Assembly: GCA_001839685.1 (NCBI GenBank)
Contig: MLAK01001426.1
Span: 1-32,566, forward strand
Length of the DNA: 32,566 nucleotides
Direction of reading: 5' to 3'
DNA from: Tritrichomonas foetus
Taxonomy: Eukaryota > Parabasalia > Tritrichomonadida > Tritrichomonadidae
Shown here: piece by piece, positions 1 to 6,964 of the stretch
Layout: each line of letters starts with the position of its first letter
Position numbering within the stretch: the stretch's first letter is position 1
Notes under the pieces: generated by a model
What the model was told of the DNA's origin: nothing
Databases searched by the model: none
Seen by the model: the letters and a program-made list of their open reading frames with translations, nothing else
Made by a program: the position numbers and the translations under genes

Positions 1-206
1 GATGGGCTGTAAAAATGGATAAAGGATATAAAAGTCGATTTATGGTAGATATTGGACCGAAAATTAGGGTAGTTGGGGAGTGGTGGGAGGAAGGGGTTTT
101 TGAAGGTCTGGTAAAAGTGAGGTTGGGGAGTTATGGGAGGAGTGAATTTGATCAGTTCTGGTGGATGGGGTGATTTCGTTTTTAGGGGGGTCAAAGCATA
201 CAACAT
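1..206. other. G-rich left edge with open frames on both strands, unassigned
   Basis: This edge is strikingly G-rich on the + strand, unlike the AT-rich flanks. On +, a frame is open from base 3 to a TGA at 171-173 (56 codons, Trp- and Gly-rich, for example residues FDQFWWMG at its end). On -, a frame starts with ATG at 206 and stays open to the window edge (68 codons, Pro-rich, for example FLPPLPNYPN). Only one of these could be real, and I recognise neither. Codons such as GGG, AGG and CCC are rare in the neighbouring genes, which suggests a mobile or transferred element, a multigene-family fragment or a low-complexity segment. The sequence beyond the edge would be needed to decide. Confidence 0.3.
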
Positions 207-1045
207 CTATATATAATTACGATATTTTTGATCCTATTTCTATTATATCTAACCATGTAACACTCATATTATCAGAAATTTGAATTTATTCATTAATTAA
301 TCCAAAAACTAGATTAATCATAGGAACAGCTTTTTTTATTAACGCATTTATTTAGCACAATTGTTCAAGGTGATAATGCGATGAAACGTATATACAACGA
401 TTCTTTTTTGCCCAACATTTCTGATAATTTCAAAAGTGGTTGAAGGAGAAGATGAATAAATGTGGCAGTTTTTTTCCCTTTATGAGTCAGGTTTTTTGTT
501 ACCTAAAATAGATAAACGTGATGTGAACTTTGCGACACTCCTTCGACTCATTCAGCCATTGGAGGAGGCACTGGCGCGTGAACATAGCGGAGGGAGCGTA
601 GTGATCCATAATAAATGAATATTGATGAACAGGAAAACCGAGTATACAAAATTCAGCTATCCTAAAAGTAAACGGCAATTTTCGACATCATCATTCATTT
701 TTTGGAACCGCTTCAAATTTGTCCAATGACACACCCGTCTTATTGAACGACTTCAATACTATCAGATTACGCTATCTTTTCAATGGTTCTTTTTGGTGAA
801 AAATGATAAATTCGCAAATTGAAAAAAAAAGAGAAATGCGAGAAAAAGTGAGATAGAGTAAAATTTTAAAAATTACTTTGCGAGAATATTTTACAGATTG
901 GCCTTTTCGGAGGTGGCCACCTTGTAAATTATAAGATAAATTATTTGGAACAAATTTTCATTTTTATGGCCTTTTAAAAAGATGAAAATAAACATTTTAG
1001 AGAAGTGAATGCAATAACATAGAAAATGTGAGAAAGTAAAACAAT
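207..1045. other. Intergenic region, no confident gene
   Basis: This stretch is AT-rich and has no convincing gene. A 52-codon + strand frame (460-618, beginning MWQFFSLYES) overlaps a GC-rich patch at about 525-612 that contains the words agcggagggagcg and ggaggaggc. The patch could be a dispersed-repeat fragment or decayed coding DNA. An imperfect hairpin lies at about 891-928 (arms TTACA/TGTAA and TGGCC/GGCCA), downstream of the minus-strand Hub1 gene. I see no RNA gene here. Confidence 0.4.
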
Positions 1046-1291
1046 TTAATCATATGACATATCAATTTGGGTTCCTTGGTGGATTTCGTAGTCTTCTAAT
1101 GTAACATTGTCAGCGAGAACTTTGTTAGCAATATGCAATCTGATTCTTTCTGGTCTTGTCCCTATTTTGAAAGCAACAAGAATCTTGATATCTCCGATTT
1201 TGTCAGTTTCGTTGCATTTAATTCTTTCTTTGTGTCCAATTCGATCATTTACGATAATCTAAAGTTAGAAAATAAAAATTACTTCGATCAT
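1046..1291 (-). CDS. UBL5/HUB1: Ubiquitin-like protein Hub1/UBL5 (spliceosome modulator), two exons
   Basis: Hub1/UBL5 is a ubiquitin-like fold protein that binds spliceosomal proteins (the HIND elements of Snu66/Prp38) non-covalently and adjusts 5' splice-site use in the nucleus. Exon 2 (1046-1258) alone encodes 70 residues that match UBL5 almost end to end: NDRIGHKERIKC near the start, then IGDIK, a central IGTRPERIRL, and LEDYEIHQGTQID at the C-terminus. There is no in-frame ATG for this frame. The missing Met-Ile-Glu lies at 1283-1291, separated by 24 nt that begin GT and end AG. Splicing gives exactly 73 residues, the family's usual length, and restores the universal MIE opening. Asp22, the residue I recall as contacting HIND, is conserved. 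The usual Tyr-Tyr near the C-terminus is Ser-Tyr, with no C-terminal Gly-Gly, as expected for this non-conjugating family. The start faces IFT139 across 112 bp. The identity is very secure. The splice is inferred from the restored frame and length. Confidence 0.9.
1259..1282 (-). other. 24-nt mini-intron in the Hub1 gene
   Basis: Read on the minus strand, the 24 nt begin GTAATT and end TTCTAACTTTAG. This gives a GT donor, a perfect CTAAC branch-site core and an AG acceptor only five nucleotides after CTAAC. The intron sits after codon 3 in phase 0. If retained, translation would stop at TAA inside the branch motif after eight codons. The composite CTAAC-to-AG layout resembles the fused branch/3' splice motif known in Trichomonas vaginalis (ACTAACACACAG). 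Short introns of about this size have been reported there, as I recall. The removal is inferred, since no transcript data are available. Confidence 0.85.
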
Positions 1292-1403
1292 TTCCTAATC
1301 TTTTAAAATGGAGAAAATCCCGACATTTTAATTCACATGTCAGATCACTGAACAGAAAAACATTGAAATTGTAAATCAATCAAAATTTGAGAACGTTTAA
1401 AAA
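1292..1403. promoter_or_regulatory. Short divergent promoter region, Hub1 / IFT139
   Basis: Only 112 bp separate the Hub1 ATG (minus) from the IFT139 ATG (plus), so both promoters must lie in this interval or in the coding ends. The box GAACGTTTA at 1391-1399 ends four bases before the IFT139 ATG. The same nine bases recur 32 bases upstream of the SCAMP-like gene at 23540-23548. No similar box is seen on the Hub1 side. Confidence 0.4.
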
Positions 1404-4400
1404 ATGGAATGCTTCCATGAGCGCATCCTTTATTATTGGCGCCATGGATTATACGGGCATGTTCAATTACTCAGTAAAATCGCTTTAAAAACGTTCAACA
1501 ATGATTTATTTTTCCACGTCTGGAATTCTTTATCGCTTGGCATTCTCGGAAAGACAGAAATCGCTCTTAATGAAATTGCACGCGTGAAATGCAGAGTATA
1601 TTTATCGCTTTTATTATTCGTATCTCAGCTCTGCATTCATAAACATTCAAAATCACCAGATATCGAAAAAATCCAAAAATTGCAGAAAAAAATCGATAAA
1701 CAAGTTAAGTCCTCAAACCAATTTTGTATTTCACAATCAATTCAAGTCGCATGGATGTTTAATAATAAAGAATTGACAGATTTTTTGGTTTCTTATGTAA
1801 CAGAAACAACATCAATTGTGGGTTGGGTGAAATTGACACGTGATGATTATAATGGAGCAGAAGCGATTTTTGATCAAGTTTTAGCAGTTAAAAGTAACGC
1901 TTTTGATTTACTTGCTTTATATGGTCGCTTCATTATATATTCGGCCACACTTCGATCGACTGAATCGATGGACACATATGGGAAAATCTTAAGCCGTTAT
2001 ATATTTCCAGAAATAGATATAGAAAAAGCAAGAAATTCAGCTCGGTATGGAAAATGGGATCAAGCCTTAACAATTTCAGAAGTTGTCAAAAATTCATTAC
2101 CGACAACTTTTGAAGTTGACATTTTTGCATGCATTAATTATTTGGTGAAATGCGCAAATATTCGCAAAGCATCAGAAGCACTTGACAGCATTTGCAGTAT
2201 CGCAAAAGAATATGAAGAAGATAATTGGAAACTAAATGTAAAGCTAGCTCAATCATTTGGAACGCTTGGATGCAAAAACCTTTCTATTATTGACCGGACA
2301 ATGAGGCTGGCCCAAATTGCATATAATGTAAATCCAACTGACCAATTATGTTCATCCACACTTGCGTATCATCAAATAATTACTCGAAATTTTAATGTTG
2401 CCGAGTCAACTTTGAAAACAATTCACTGCCATGAATCTAGTATTGCATTTTTGAATCATTTAAGACTTTTGTTTGAAATGAATTTGGACTATGAACTTGA
2501 AGACGCACTCGATTTATATGAAAAAATTCAAAAGGATTTCACTTTGTATACATATCATTCAATTCTAGCAAGAAAAAGAGATCAAGACACTTCAAATTTC
2601 ATTCCATTAATCATAAATTCTTTATTAAACGATGATAATTTTAAGAAACAAGTGTATAACACAATGCCACTTGAAGTTCAATATGAAGGCTTTTTAGAAA
2701 TCTTCATTTCTCTAAAAATTGATCAAATTTTTGATTCTCTTGAAGAAATAGTAGTAATGAATAGGTCTGTGCGTGCTCCACCAACTGGGAAAATCGGAGA
2801 AGATATTGAAAGCATAATAACAAGAATTTCTAATTCGATTCCTGGCTATATTCCACTTTTATTTGTACAAGCTGCACTTTATTTAAAGCAAGGAAGATAT
2901 TATGAATCCGAATTTTTATTCCAAACTATTCTAATGTCGAATTGGCAATATCGAGGTGCTCAGTGTTTGATTTTCTTGGCAATGATTGATTCTATTAATG
3001 GAAAAATTTCATCAGCCAAAGAAAAAATCGACGAAGCGATTATTCTTGATGCTTCATTAAGAAATGACTATAATTATCATTTAGTTAGAACAGCAATATA
3101 TAAAGATCATCAACATTTACTTGCAATGGTTCCTTTTTTCCATAAACAAACACAACCATTTCCATCTGTTATTGAGTTCATTGATTTGGCTCTATCATTA
3201 AATGCTTTCTCGATTGCAAATCAGATTTTTCAAATTGTTGCCCCAAGAGCAACCCATCCTGCTGAAAAAGGAGCTTTAATTATTAGACAAGCAAAAATAA
3301 ATGCAGGTTTTGGGAATTTGGATCGAGCTTTCCATCTTCTTGAGAAATTGAAGTCACATTCACGTTTTGTGGATTTAGCTACACTTGCAGAATCTGAAAT
3401 TCGTCTCCAATACAACATTGGATCTTATTTGGATTGTATTAAACAACTTCAAATAACTGAGCCAAGTTTGAAACATTGTGAAATGTGCGGGGATGCTTAT
3501 GCAAAAACGCTAAATTTTGATGAAGCATCAGTTTGGTATAAAAATGCAATTGATCCTTCTCAGCCACAAGCTGATACATTTCAAAAGTATATTTCCGCAT
3601 TAGTTAGTGCTCATAGATTTGATGATGCTGTAAATGATTTCACACAAGCATTCATGAAATTGAAAACTAATACTTTCACATTAATTTTTTTATTGAAGGA
3701 ACTCATCAAAATCAAAAGATACAAAGCGGCCAAACAATGTATTGAAACATGTGAAAAAGTTCTTAATAAATCAAACTTAATCATTGAGGCAGAATTCAAT
3801 TATTTATGCGCAATGGTTTCATGGAAGCTAGATGAATTTTCTGAAGCTGAGAAATTCTTTGATAATTCATTACAATCTTATAAAAACATTCTTAAAGATG
3901 TTTCTTATAATACTTTTATCCATGAAATACAAATAAATACAGCTTCACTAATGATTAAATATGGTAAATTCTCCATTTCTCAACTTCGACGAGAAAAAGC
4001 GAATGAATTGTTTTATCATGCAATTGAATTAGATGAATCAAATTCGGAACCTGTTCTTGCATTAGTTGAATTTTATAAATCAAGATTTGATGTTTCAAAA
4101 TGTATCAAACTGTGTACAGACTTTTTGGACCGTCACCCTAATGATGAACGAGTAGCTCTTGAATTAACCAGCCTTGAAACATCTGATTATAAAAAATCAA
4201 TAGAGTGTTTAATTAGAGTTCTAAAAGCTTATCCTCATTTTCATCGTATCCTTGTACGACTTGTTGAAATTTGTGCGCGTGCTGGAAAACTTGCAATTGT
4301 AACAAAATATATACCAAAATTTGATACAATGCCAGGTTCAACTTTTGCTCGTGGCCTTCTTCTTATGTATTGGGGAATCACAAACGAAGCATTAATTTGC

Positions 4401-5168
4401 TTCAAAAAGATACAAAATGATTTGCGTTGGGGACCATCAGCAAAAAGAGTAATTTTTCAATTGCTTGTAAATCCACAACGAACTTACATTTGGTGTCACA
4501 ATGGAGCTCTCGCCGAAGAAGTAAATCTTCAAATAGCGACAAAACTTATTGAAACAATGGACTTAACCGAAAATGAAAAATTAATCTACTTGGCTGAAAT
4601 AGATACTTCTCGAAACACAGAAATCTCAGTCATGAATGCAATGCAGAAATATAGTCTTGCAAACAATGATTCCAAATCACCAAAAATTGCAGCTTTAACA
4701 GGTTTAGCACGCTGTCAAATCAGACTTGGGCATCCTCATGAAGCGAATGTTTTAATTGATAAAATATTGAATGGAAAGCCTTATCATGAAACTTTTTCAT
4801 ACTTTGAAGAAGCCTATTTAATGCGTGCACAGATTGTTTTAAATGAAAAAAATTTTCGTGCTGCTCAGCATTTCAATTTTCAAGCTTTAAACTTAAATAT
4901 GAGTTGCCGAAAAGGCTGGGAACTTAGTGCTGAATCACATAAACAAAATCACATGTATTCTGAAGCAGCAAATGCTTATTTGCGTTGTTGGAATTTAACC
5001 GGACGAAAAGATCTAGAAGTTGGTTATCAATACGCTTTTTGCTCAATGATGGCCAATCGACCTGAAGAGGCGCTTGAAATGTGCCGTATTATTAATAGTA
5101 TGAATCCCATGTTCAAAGATTTAAAGGAAAAGATTGTCATTCCGGCATTTAAAAAACTTAAGCCTTGA
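1404..5168 (+). CDS. IFT139: Intraflagellar transport protein 139 (TTC21B-like TPR protein)
   Basis: IFT139/TTC21B is a peripheral subunit of the IFT-A complex, which drives retrograde transport in flagella and delivers membrane cargo. The protein has 1254 residues, close to the usual 1300, and is built almost wholly of helical TPR-like repeats. Family landmarks can be seen: the N-terminus FHERILYYWRHGLYGHVQ, a C-terminal third with ARGLLLMYWGITNEAL followed by a WGPSAKRVIFQLLVNP segment, and the last TPRs (RKGWELSAESHKQNHMYSEA, then YQYAFCSMM) before a basic end. The frame is uninterrupted. It starts at the first ATG, which is four bases after a GAACGTTTA box. It diverges from Hub1 and is followed by a 700-bp spacer with two TGTAAATA motifs. 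An alternative would be another TPR protein, but the C-terminal pattern is specific to this family. Confidence 0.88.
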   Translation: MECFHERILYYWRHGLYGHVQLLSKIALKTFNNDLFFHVWNSLSLGILGKTEIALNEIARVKCRVYLSLLLFVSQLCIHKHSKSPDIEKIQKLQKKIDKQVKSSNQFCISQSIQVAWMFNNKELTDFLVSYVTETTSIVGWVKLTRDDYNGAEAIFDQVLAVKSNAFDLLALYGRFIIYSATLRSTESMDTYGKILSRYIFPEIDIEKARNSARYGKWDQALTISEVVKNSLPTTFEVDIFACINYLVKCANIRKASEALDSICSIAKEYEEDNWKLNVKLAQSFGTLGCKNLSIIDRTMRLAQIAYNVNPTDQLCSSTLAYHQIITRNFNVAESTLKTIHCHESSIAFLNHLRLLFEMNLDYELEDALDLYEKIQKDFTLYTYHSILARKRDQDTSNFIPLIINSLLNDDNFKKQVYNTMPLEVQYEGFLEIFISLKIDQIFDSLEEIVVMNRSVRAPPTGKIGEDIESIITRISNSIPGYIPLLFVQAALYLKQGRYYESEFLFQTILMSNWQYRGAQCLIFLAMIDSINGKISSAKEKIDEAIILDASLRNDYNYHLVRTAIYKDHQHLLAMVPFFHKQTQPFPSVIEFIDLALSLNAFSIANQIFQIVAPRATHPAEKGALIIRQAKINAGFGNLDRAFHLLEKLKSHSRFVDLATLAESEIRLQYNIGSYLDCIKQLQITEPSLKHCEMCGDAYAKTLNFDEASVWYKNAIDPSQPQADTFQKYISALVSAHRFDDAVNDFTQAFMKLKTNTFTLIFLLKELIKIKRYKAAKQCIETCEKVLNKSNLIIEAEFNYLCAMVSWKLDEFSEAEKFFDNSLQSYKNILKDVSYNTFIHEIQINTASLMIKYGKFSISQLRREKANELFYHAIELDESNSEPVLALVEFYKSRFDVSKCIKLCTDFLDRHPNDERVALELTSLETSDYKKSIECLIRVLKAYPHFHRILVRLVEICARAGKLAIVTKYIPKFDTMPGSTFARGLLLMYWGITNEALICFKKIQNDLRWGPSAKRVIFQLLVNPQRTYIWCHNGALAEEVNLQIATKLIETMDLTENEKLIYLAEIDTSRNTEISVMNAMQKYSLANNDSKSPKIAALTGLARCQIRLGHPHEANVLIDKILNGKPYHETFSYFEEAYLMRAQIVLNEKNFRAAQHFNFQALNLNMSCRKGWELSAESHKQNHMYSEAANAYLRCWNLTGRKDLEVGYQYAFCSMMANRPEEALEMCRIINSMNPMFKDLKEKIVIPAFKKLKP

Positions 5169-5211
5169 TGTTAATTCTATTCATTGTTATGTTAGTATTA
5201 TGTGTAAATTA

Positions 5212-5219
5212 TGTAAATA
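5212..5219 (+). promoter_or_regulatory. PUF-type element TGTAAATA, first copy, 3' of IFT139
   Basis: TGTAAATA fits the Pumilio/PUF RNA-binding consensus UGUANAUA. It lies about 45 nt after the IFT139 stop codon, inside the 15-mer that is repeated 59 bp further on. PUF binding is inferred from the consensus only, and AT-rich DNA will produce some chance matches. Confidence 0.3.
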
Positions 5220-5270
5220 TATATTATTTTACTTTTCACATCTTTTTTATTTAAAAGTGTAGTATATTTA

Positions 5271-5278
5271 TGTAAATA
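5271..5278 (+). promoter_or_regulatory. PUF-type element TGTAAATA, second copy, 3' of IFT139
   Basis: This is the second TGTAAATA, inside the second copy of the 15-mer TTATGTAAATATATA, about 100 nt after the stop. Whether it is transcribed depends on where the IFT139 message ends, which I cannot see. Confidence 0.25.
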
Positions 5279-5756
5279 TATAAGGCCAAGGAACTGTTTT
5301 AAAAAAAGTAGAACCAGGTGAGTGTGACTGTTTATGTTCAGTATTCATTGAGAAATATAACATGTATGCGCCACCTTTTTTTTCTTCAATCTTACCTCGC
5401 AATTTTTACATAAATATCTGGTATTTCTGCTCGAATCCATGAGAGAGATTACAAAGAGACTAAGAAAATACTAAATAGTATTAAAGGTATCGAAAAAACA
5501 AAGTTTAATCGAATAAACATGTAGCTATACATATCTATATAAATAATTTGGTACAATCGCAAATGCTGTTGTTCTTTCAATTCCTTTAAAACTATTTAGA
5601 ATTTTTTTTGAATCACATTAATCATTGATGAATTGTTCCAATGTATTGATTTAAATGAAATAATTGGAGTAATCATCGCATCCAAGATAAGAAAAAGAAA
5701 AAGTGCCTGAAATAAAATCTAAAATCAGGAGACGAATAGAAAAAGCACCCCTTTCA

Positions 5757-5791
5757 CGTTGTTTGACCCCAATCAGAGTCCTCAAACAACG
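5757..5791. other. Perfect 10-bp hairpin 3' of the calcyphosin gene
   Basis: The arms CGTTGTTTGA (5757-5766) and TCAAACAACG (5782-5791) pair perfectly around a 15-nt loop. With small bulges the stem extends outward (CTTT and AAAG flanks). It lies 87-121 nt beyond the stop of the minus-strand calcyphosin gene. It could be an mRNA 3'-end structure or part of a small structured RNA. Confidence 0.4.
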
Positions 5792-5877
5792 AAAAGCTCA
5801 ATTCATGCATGAGCCAGTATTAATGTAAAAAAATAGAAAAAAAAAGTTGGAAATTGATAATCCTAATCAGCGCTTGT

Positions 5878-6456
5878 TTAGTCTGTAAGTCCCCAAGCCA
5901 TTTTGACCATTGATTCGAAAGTCTCATCATGGTCAATATTGGGGCTAATATCTCTGTAATAAGTGATAAATTCTTCGCGGGTAATCGATTTATCTCCGTC
6001 TTTATCGAAGCACTTAAGAAGATTGTCAAAGATAACTTGGGCGGATGATTTCTTCGTTGACGCTTCTGGGTGTAATAATTTCAAATCTTCGATTTCGAGG
6101 ACGCCATTTCCGTTCTTATCCATATGATCGAAGGCGCGGTTGACGACATCAATGCGCCTTGTGCTCATTGGGGGTGCGAAGTAATAAAGAAACTCGTCAT
6201 AGGAAATCGATCCGTCGCCGTTGCGATCGAGCATTCTGCTTAATTCGTCAATTTCAGTTTTGTTGAGAAGGACTCCGATGTCGCCAAGGAGCTTTGGAAG
6301 CTCGTTGTGGAGGTCGAGCGATTGTGAGCCGTTATCGTCAGCGATACGGAAAAGCCTTCCGAGGCCGCGAATTCCAACAGCACCACGCTGAACGATTTTT
6401 TCACGAATACGTGTCATAATAGCATCGAGATCAATGTAGATACGGTCGCCTGACAT
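5878..6456 (-). CDS. CAPS: Calcyphosin-like EF-hand calcium-binding protein
   Basis: This is a calcium-sensor protein of the calcyphosin family, whose members are often enriched in cilia and flagella. It has 192 residues, the usual family length. The family signature RGAVGIRGLGRLFR (about 24-37) precedes EF1, and FAPPMS (93-98) follows EF2, as in animal calcyphosins. Four EF loops can be seen. EF1 (40-51, DDNGSQSLDLHN) has Asn instead of Glu at position 12. EF2 (77-88, DRNGDGSISYDE) is canonical. EF3 (113-124, DKNGNGVLEIED) has Asp at 12. EF4 (151-162, DKDGDKSITREE) has Lys at position 6. The C-terminal MVKMAWGL matches the family's end. The exact role in this organism is inferred. An acylation site is not evident (the N-terminus MSGDR is not a clear myristoylation signal). 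Confidence 0.85.
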   Translation of the reverse strand: MSGDRIYIDLDAIMTRIREKIVQRGAVGIRGLGRLFRIADDNGSQSLDLHNELPKLLGDIGVLLNKTEIDELSRMLDRNGDGSISYDEFLYYFAPPMSTRRIDVVNRAFDHMDKNGNGVLEIEDLKLLHPEASTKKSSAQVIFDNLLKCFDKDGDKSITREEFITYYRDISPNIDHDETFESMVKMAWGLTD

Positions 6457-6964
6457 CTTTGAAGAAAGTGATATTCAATTCCTTGTAATTGACGGTTTAG
6501 TTGTGAAAATTGTGTTGAATTATCCCAAAATGGCGGTTTTTAGTATTTTAATAATCATCATGAAAGAGCGAATAAATCAAGATACTAATTCTCTCAATTG
6601 TGCATATACACAAACATTTATTTTACCAACTAATTCATGTTCTGCATTTGTGATTTTACAAATTCATTTGATCATTTCTCTTTTTTTCAACAAACATTTA
6701 TTTTATCCTATTTCTATGTGAATTTTTATTAAAAACTGAAAGAAAGCATTAAGAAAATTAATTTTTTGAAATTTTAATATTAATTATAATTAATATCCAT
6801 GGAGATATTGATAAAATATATATGAAACCTATTCAGTAGTTTACCGATCAGGATTTATGAGTTTAAATGGTTCTGCATTCCTTCTTGTTGAATCTCCATA
6901 GAAAATTGAAAGAATAAAATTCTCGAAATAAAATTTTCTAAAGAATCATACGTTAAAAATCCAG
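6457..6964. promoter_or_regulatory. Divergent intergenic region, calcyphosin / STPGR genes
   Basis: This 508-bp AT-rich spacer lies between two divergent starts, so it must hold both promoters. A GACGGTTTA box lies at 6491-6499, 35 bases upstream of the calcyphosin ATG, and a TACGTTAAA box lies at 6949-6957, seven bases upstream of the STPGR ATG. A frame across 6503-6721 has no ATG start and a low-complexity translation, so I do not call it a gene. Confidence 0.4.

Larger units (their letters stand above)
5169..5877. other. Intergenic region between converging IFT139 and calcyphosin genes
   Basis: Both flanking genes end here, so this is 3' flanking DNA for each. It holds two copies of the 15-mer TTATGTAAATATATA just downstream of IFT139 and a perfect 10-bp hairpin nearer the calcyphosin gene. 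I found no open frame of note and no tRNA-type B box. A small non-coding RNA gene cannot be excluded. Confidence 0.5.

Noticed and set aside
540..590. THSAIGGGTGA reading, resembling the tubulin GGGTG loop
   Set aside because: The similarity is limited to a few Gly-rich residues and the frame stops directly after. It is chance in a GC-rich patch.
5314..5325. ccaggtgagt as a 5' splice site or U1-related sequence
   Set aside because: No matching acceptor with a CTAAC branch motif follows and no coding exon flanks it.
6503..6721. 72-codon frame between divergent genes
   Set aside because: It has no ATG at its start and low-complexity hydrophobic translation, and it lies within the divergent promoter region.
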